Below are positions 57,001 to 64,000 of a stretch of 64,000 nt of DNA, one piece after another. Made by a program: the position numbers and the translations under genes. A model generated the notes under the pieces. That model was not told where the DNA came from. It saw only the letters and a program-made list of their open reading frames with translations, and searched no databases. The stretch lies in NCBI GenBank assembly GCA_023525975.1, contig CM042029.1, positions 88,704,849 through 88,768,848 of the forward strand. Direction: 5' to 3'. The DNA is from Smallanthus sonchifolius (Eukaryota > Streptophyta > Magnoliopsida > Asterales > Asteraceae). The first letter of the stretch is position 1. Every line of letters starts with the position of its first letter.

Positions 57001-60000
57001 TAATGCATCATTAACTTCATCTATTACATGTATCGGTGCTTATAAGTTTGGTAAATTGTAACGATTATGTTTTGGATATCCCTTGTATTTTTTTAAGCTG
57101 CTTGCCATGTTCATGTCTAAAATGTAAAATAGTCAACCAAGCGGCCTTTAGCCTTATGGCGACAATGGATCTTTACAACCCTTTGGTTGTGATTTCAAAT
57201 ATCTTCAAATAGATTGGTTATCAGTTTGTTGACCCTAAAAAAACATAGAAATAGAATAGTCATTCGATGTCACAATTTCAATCCATTTACTTATAATTGG
57301 TCATTTCAGGCTTTTCAGCCTTAGGTTATTTTTTATATCTAAACGGTCAAAACGGACAGGCTTAAAAAATAGCTTTTAAAAGGAAACGGGCCAAGAGGGC
57401 AATCAGGTTGAAAGTTGTTAAGATTGTATTTTTATTGCATAGAACCTCCTAAATCATTTTATTTGAAGAATTATAGTTTTGCAAAATTGCAATCATATTT
57501 GACACACTAGTTTTGGGCGAAAAGTGTTTTGGGTGAATCCAACTAGACCTGTACCAAAATCACCATCCTTGAAACTAGGTGACTGATCACATTCTTTCAA
57601 GGACTGATGCGAATATTAACAATCTTTTTGCATTCAACAACCCTATTTTGTTGCTCATCACCTGGTTCCATTTTGGAAGGTCCAATGAATTAAGCTTGTT
57701 TAATCACATGGGAGTTTTTGTTATTTTTAAAACTGCTTACTGGAGTTGGTTGATGGATTGCCTTCCATTTTGACTGTAGATATATTCAATTTATGCTAAT
57801 CTTTTCTTCTTTTTTTTTCGTTTCACTGTGGAGCAGGTTTTTAGGTGCCATTAAGCAGTACTTAGGATTGTCTTTGTTCAAGAATAGCGCATCAACCCTT
57901 ATAATTGTATTTCAACTCTCGTGCTCAATTTTCATTAGCTTGCTGTCAAGATTTAGAGCTGGCTTGAAGGCAGAAATCGGAGTATTCTTTCCAATGATTG
58001 TACTCAGAGTTCTAGAGAATGTTGCTCAACCTAATTTTCAGAAAAAAATGATAGTACTGCGATTTCTTGAAAGATTGTGTGGTGATTCACAGATTTTAGT
58101 TGATATATTTCTCAACTATGACTGTGATGTCAATTCATCTAACATTTTTGAAAGGTATGATAGCACATTGACATTTATGTCGATCACCTTGAAAACTATA
58201 ATTTTAATCGTGCTCTAATCTTTTCACAGAATGGTTAATGGACTTCTTAAGACGGCCCAAGGTGTCCCACCTGGAGTTGCAACTACACTTTTGCCACCTC
58301 AGGATGTTACCATGAAACTAGAAGCTATGAAGTGTTTAGTGGCAGTTTTAAAATCAATGGGAGATTGGATGAATAAACAACTACGCATTCCCGTTCCTCA
58401 TTCTGCAAAAAAACCTGAGCTGGCAGATAGCATTCCAGAAATTGGAAATCCTCCGATAGAAAATGGAACTGCAAATGAGCATGAGCCTGTTGAGAGCTCT
58501 GATTCTCATTCTGAACTCTCCAGTGAAGTTTCAGATGCTTCAACAATAGAGCAACGCCGGTCTTACAAACTTGAACTTCAAGTAATATTTCACATTTTCT
58601 TATTCATTTATTGATTTGATAGGTCTTTAATTTAAAGTTAATGGCAGGAAGGTATATCACTTTTTAACCGGAAGCCTAAAAAGGGAATTGAGTTCTTGAT
58701 AAATGTGAATAAGGTGGGGAATTCACCTGAAGAAATTGCGGAGTTTTTAAAAAATGCATCTGGTTTAAACAAGACTTTGATTGGTGATTATCTTGGTGAA
58801 AGAGAAGATTTACCACTAAAAGTAATGCACGCGTACGTTGACTCATTCGACTTTCATGGAATGGAGTTTGATGAAGCAATCAGAGTCTTTTTAAGGGGCT
58901 TTAGGTTACCTGGTGAAGCACAAAAAATTGACCGAATCATGGAAAAGTTCGCTGAACGCTACTGCAAATGCAATCCAAAAGCATTCGCTAGTGCTGACAC
59001 AGCATATGTCCTTGCTTACTCTGTTATAATGCTTAATACTGATGCTCATAATGCCATGGTTAAAAATAAGGTATCATCAATTATCATTTATCATATTTCA
59101 TGTTGATTTTGACCTAAAGTTCTGCTAATACCATATATGACAACTTTATGCAGATGTCAGCTGATGATTTTATAAGAAATAACCGTGGCATAGATGATGG
59201 AAAAGACTTACCTGAGGAGTACCTTAGATCATTATTTGAACGCATATCAAAAAATGAAATTAAAATGAAAGAAGACGATTTCGCCATTCAACAGAGGCAG
59301 TCTGCAAACTCGAGCATGATTTTGAGTTTAGACAGTATTTTGAATATTGTGGTGCGTAAGAATTATGAAGAAAATCAAACAAGTGATGATCTTATGTGAC
59401 ACATGCAAGAACAGTTTAAAGAGAAAGCCCGCAAATCAGAGTAAGATGAATCATGATAATCATCTATCTTTCATGTTTTCTGTCTGGTTTCTTTTTTATC
59501 TTTAATATTTATCACTTCAATTTTTTTCTCCGGTTTTCACTTATGTTGAATATTTGTAGGTCAGTTTATTATGCTGCAACAGATGTGTTTATACTTACAT
59601 TCATGATAGAAGTGTGCTGGGCTCCTATGTTAGCTGCCTTTAGTGTTCCTCTTGACCGAAGTGATGATGAGATAATATTATCTCTTTGTCTAAAAGGCTT
59701 TCGTTCTGCTATCCATGTGACATCAGCAATGTCCATGAAGACTCATCGAGATGCCTTTTTAACATCACTTGCAAAGTTTACTTCCCTTCATTCACCAGCT
59801 GATATAAAGCAAAAAAACATAGAAGCTATCAAGGTTTTTATTACTTATTATTAACATATAAAATCTTCTAATTTTATAGCTAGTTAGACACAAATTCTTA
59901 TCATTTTCTTTATGGTTTCATAGGCAATAGTTACAATTGCAGATGAAGATGGGAATTATCTACAGGATGCTTGGGAGCATATTCTAACATGTGTTTCACG

Positions 60001-62873
60001 GTTTGAGCATCTGCATTTATTAGGAAAAGGGGCCCCACCAGATGCCACCTTTTTTGCTGTTAATCAGAACGAATCTGAAAAGTCAAAACAAACGTCAAAT
60101 ATCCTTCCTGTTCTTAGAAAAAAGGGAGCTGGGAGGATACAAGAAGCCGCTACAGCAACAAGAAGAGGTTCATATGATAGTGCTGGCATTGGTGGTAATA
60201 CTTCTGCTGGCTTTACATCTGAGCAGGTGAATAACTTGGTCTCCAAGCTAAACATGTTGGAACAAGTTGGCGATATGAATAGAATTTTCATAAGGAGTCA
60301 GAAACTTAACAGCGAGGCAATTGTTGACTTTGTCAAAGCACTGTGCATGGTGTCTCTGGAGGAATTAAGATCTACATCTGATCCACGAGTGTTTAGTCTC
60401 ACCAAAATAGTTGAAATCGCGTATGAATCTTGCTCTTGTCGCTCTAGAGGTGGTAAAATGGGCAGGGTCGGGCTGGTTGGGGCCGGGCAGAAATTCCAAG
60501 TTTTTTTTCAATTCATAATTATCAGATTAATTATTAATAAGAACGGAGACAAGTGCTTGTGGATCAACACCCAACCAACCTGTTTCAACCAGCAATAAAA
60601 ATGACCCATCACCCAACCTGCACATTTCCATCTCTTTTCTCTGTAGTGTGTAGGCTTCCTTTTCCAGTTTGTTAATTGTACATGACCGTTATCTGTTTTT
60701 TTGTGCAGTCACTTTAACATGAACCGCATCAGGCTCGTTTGGACAAGCATTTGGAATGTACTTTCTAATTTTTTTGTAACTATAGGTTGTTCTGAAAACC
60801 TATCAATTGCAATATTTGCAATGGATTCTTTACGCCAACTATCTATGAAATTCTTAGAACGTGAAGAGTTGGCAAATTACAACTTTCAAAACGAATTCAT
60901 GAAGCCTTTTGTGATTGTCATGCGCAAAAGTAGTGCTGTGGAAATCAGAGAACTAATAATCAGATGTATCTCTCAGATGGTTCTTTCTCGTGTCAATAAT
61001 GTCAAGTCAGGATGGAAAAGCATGTTCATGGTATCTTACTTTTTAAATATACCTTTTCAATATTTTTTTTTTATTTTCAGTTAATTTAGTTTCTATTTGT
61101 GGGAACTTACCAGGTCTTCACGACAGCAGCTTATGATGACCACAAAAATATTGTACTTCTTGCATTTGAGATGATTGAGAAGATAGTGCAGGATTATTTC
61201 CCGTACATTACCGAGACAGAAACCACTACTTTTACAGATTGTGTAAATTGTTTGATTGCATTCACAAGCAGCAGATTTGATAAAGATATTAGTCTAAATG
61301 CTATTTCCTTCTTGCGTTTATGTGCTGCAAAACTGGCTAAAGGAGGTTTAGGATCTTCCGCAGCAGTTAAGGACAAAGATGTCTCTGAAAAGATATCTGT
61401 ATCTCCACATTATGAAAGAAAAGAGAAGAAAGATGATATTGGAGATTTGGAGGATAAAGATGGACATCTGTACTTCTGGTTTCCACTATTAGCTGGTAAG
61501 GAAAAATGCATATACAACCACAATATACAACTATATTTCTACTCTATACATTTTTAATGATCGTTATTGAATTTTTAAGTACAAATAATTCAAGTTAAAG
61601 ATAATAAAAGCTTCACACAATAACCAAGTTTCTTAAGTGTTTCACTAAAGTCACTCAGTTTTTTTGTTCTTCTGAAGTCACTCAAGTTTCATTAGGTGTT
61701 CCAATCTTGTGAAGTTTTTTCATAAATGTTAAAAAAAAAAAATTAAGTGACCTAAAAGAAACATATATGAATCCTAGTTATTATTTAGTGATTATTTTTT
61801 TTAAAATTTGACATAAATAAAAAATTATGAAACTTGGTTATTATTTAGAGGAACAAAAAAACCGAATGACTTTAGTTGAACACTTGGTTATTATTGTGTG
61901 AAGTTGCCCCTAGAAAGAAACATTGTTAGTTATTTTTGGAAAACAAAAAAATACATTAAGGGATTAAGTAAAGTTCTATGTTAAAAAAGAAAAAGATCTG
62001 TGTTATTGAAGGTTAGACAATATAAAACTGGGTTTCACGGTAGTGTTTTTTTTTAAAAACACCATTCCCTTCATTTTTTGATTCCATCATACCAAATGCC
62101 TTAGTCTTATCTTGTATTTTATATTTTTATTACTTCAACATGATTAACTAAATCTCTAATTTAAGTATTATGTTGTGTTTCCTCAGGGTTATCTGAACTT
62201 AGCTTTGACCCAAGGCCAGAAATTAGAAAAGGTGCCCTTGAAGCACTCTTTGACACATTAAGAAACCATGGTCATCACTTCTCTCTACCTTTATGGGAAA
62301 AAGTGTTCGATTCCGTCTTATTTCCAATCTTTGATTATGTTCGCCATGCAATTTGACCCTTCTGGTGAAACCTCTTCAGAACACGGGATTGATGTTGACG
62401 TGGCCGAATTCGATCAAGACTCTTGGCTATATGAAACATGCACACTTGCACTCCAATTGGTTGTTGATCTTTTTGTTAACTTTTACAACACTGTCAATCA
62501 ACTTTTGAAAAAAGTATTGACATTGTTAGTAAGTTTTATAAAACGTCCTCACCAAAGCCTTGCTGGCATTGGGATTGCTTCATTTGTTCGTTTGATGAGT
62601 AATGCTGGGGAATTGTTCTCTGATGACAAGTGGCTTGAAGTGGTTTCGTCTTTAAAAGAGGCAGCAAATGCTACACTTCCTGATGTTATGTTTATTTTAA
62701 ATAGAGATAGTTTAGATGTGAACTATGAAGATGCTTCAAGTAGACGAAATGACGGGGTGTCAGCTGAGTCTAGGATGGAGGATGAAGATTTGGATAATTT
62801 AAGGAGGGAACGCTTATATGTTGCCATTTCTGATTTTAAGTGTCGGGCTGCTGTTCAACTTCTATTAGTCCAG
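54076..62873 (+). pseudogene. BIG2: BIG2-like Sec7-domain ARF guanine-nucleotide exchange factor, disrupted; 3' end outside window
   Basis: Intact BIG proteins (about 1700-1800 aa) activate ARF GTPases for trans-Golgi/endosomal traffic. Exons: 54076-55291, 57837-58154, 58230-58581, 58648-59070, 59154-59440, 59560-59833, 59924-60420, 60709-61030, 61114-61495, 62187-62873. All visible splice sites are canonical and phases agree once two indels are counted. The dimerisation region (HGYLHGEADPTGGPD) is in exon 1; the Sec7 domain is in exons 4-5 with the glutamic finger in FRLPGEAQKIDR and AYVLAYSVIMLNTDAHN. Lesions: one base lost near 54230 in a C-run, TAG at 55077-55079 (family Glu), TGA at 59397-59399 in DDLM*HMQE (family Arg), and one T gained near 62350. 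Each alone would truncate the protein. The last exons are not in the window; intron 10 exceeds 1.1 kb. Confidence 0.9.
55292..57836 (+). other. Intron 1 of the BIG2-like locus (2.5 kb)
   Basis: A doubled tatcttatgtaat(g/a)taagtatggcaaata lies at 56236-56296. A 62-codon open frame near 56791 with a hydrophobic end (VIGLGVGLALLSPF) is not recognised. No transposon was bounded. Confidence 0.5.
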
Positions 62874-63671
62874 GTATGATATATTTGTTTTGCCTGTTGG
62901 ATGTTCATCGATAGTTCTATTTTGCTTTCGGTTTAAATGTTCTGACGAAGAGGTGACAATTTCAACGAATTGACTAATAAATGGCTTGGGATTTGGATCA
63001 TGATTTATTTTTAACGGGTCAAATGAGTAAAATAAAATTGGCTAAAAGAGAAACATGTCAAATGCGTTGAACGAGTAGAAAAGTTCCAAAGTGTTTTTGA
63101 TGTGTACAGCCTCCTAAATCATTTCATTCAAAATATTAGATTGGTGCTATAATAACTTATACTATGAATATCAAGATCTGGCCTATCTTATCAGATATGA
63201 GTTTAACTGAGAATTTAAATTCTTTGATGGTAAAATTCAACTTCTTATATGGACTCTATTAATGTGTAAGCTTGTCTATTTACTTTACATCTTTTAATAA
63301 AGGGTCATTTACATGTATCCCCTTCCTAACTTCATTTATTACTTATTTACCCAACCTCTAATTTTAATTACATATTTCCCCTTCCTAAAACATATATATT
63401 ACATATTTACCCAATTCATTTAAAATAACTTATTGAATTACTATTTTACCCTTAATGAACCAATTAAAATAATATTTTCGTATATACCTTCCTAAATATA
63501 TCATTATTAGGTTTTAAAACATAAAAGGGTAAATAGGTAATTGTATAAGGATTGAGTAAATATGTAATTGATTTTTATGGTTAGGTATATATGTTATTAA
63601 GAGGCTTAAGAAGGGGAAATATGTAAAAAACTCTTTAATACTAGTTAGAAATATCTATATCTATATCTATA
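62874..63671 (+). other. Intron 10 of the BIG2-like locus or 3' breakpoint
   Basis: No further BIG exon is recognised. Contains repeated tacatatttaccca / tacatatttcccct words and a (tatatc)n run at about 63651-63676. Confidence 0.45.
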
Positions 63672-64000
63672 TCTATACTATATAATAAATAAAGGTTTCT
63701 CAATGCCACGTGTCGCCTCCATATTAATCCTCATAAAAATTTTCCCGCCTCTCTCTCATAATAAATACGTTTCCATATTTTCAATAATAATATATTTTTA
63801 AACAAATTATTAATTATATAAATAAAACACATTTATTTTAAATTATCTTATATTATAAAAAACTTTGAAATGTAATTATTTAACTTATGTTTTCAATCAA
63901 ATTGTAAATGAAAGTCAAATTACATTGAATAATATTTAATGTATTTTTAAACTCAATTATATATTAATTTTACATATTTTTTGATTTTGTTTTCTATTGT
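63672..64000 (+). mobile_element. Helitron-like 5' end, continuing past the window
   Basis: tctatactatataataaata at 63672 and tgccacgtgtcgcctccata soon after match the starts of the 52825 and 45061 elements on the opposite strand. The 3' end is outside the window. Confidence 0.5.

Noticed and set aside
58325..58546. Minus-strand 73-codon frame and similar antisense frames across the BIG2 exons
   Set aside because: They are shadows of the coding exons, with no codon or motif support.

Overview
The window is nuclear DNA of a flowering plant. Genes are split by many canonical GT-AG introns, intergenic DNA is AT-rich, and every main class of plant transposable element is present. The repeat families (hAT miniature elements with GAACGAAC or GGCTCGAG interiors, gypsy-type LTRs, tRNA-derived SINEs) and the protein sequences suggest an asterid, probably Asteraceae. 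That placement is inference; nothing here fixes the species.

Layout. (1) 1-25.9 kb: three same-strand MATE/DETOXIFICATION transporter genes. Copy 1 is cut by the window start (exons 4-8 visible). Copy 2 (12749-15758, 485 aa) and copy 3 (21945-25876, 483 aa) are complete, with eight exons each and identical exon lengths except the last. Between and inside them lie a decayed hAT transposon (about 3149-6000), foldback and Mutator-like miniature elements, hAT miniature elements, an Au-like SINE, a 4 x 117 bp tandem repeat and a copia reverse-transcriptase fossil. (2) 26-29.5 kb: a degraded minus-strand gypsy-like LTR element and a hAT miniature element. (3) 30.1-36.8 kb: an intact CER1-like wax/alkane gene on the minus strand (10 exons, 622 aa) with two inverted-repeat elements in its introns. 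(4) 37-51 kb: a transposon graveyard with LINE C-termini, two large LTR-like blocks, a 922 bp Mutator-like miniature element, Helitron-like ends, SINEs and the 3' half of a copia element with its LTR. (5) 51.8-52.15 kb: the isolated first exon of COX10, frameshifted. (6) 54.1-62.9 kb and beyond: a BIG2-like Sec7 ARF-GEF whose splice sites are all preserved but whose frame is broken by two frameshifts and two nonsense codons; its 3' end lies outside the window.

The genes do not form a pathway. MATE proteins are transporters, CER1 makes cuticular alkanes, and BIG2 and COX10 here are fossils of vesicle-traffic and haem genes. I found no evidence of a new multi-gene system. The most informative signals are the young-looking BIG2-like pseudogene, the MATE tandem array with copy-specific intron insertions, and a set of miniature elements whose target-site duplications (8 bp hAT, 9 bp Mutator-like) can be read directly. 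Exon borders were derived by hand from splice motifs, reading-frame continuity and comparison of copies; transposon borders without a readable duplication are approximate.
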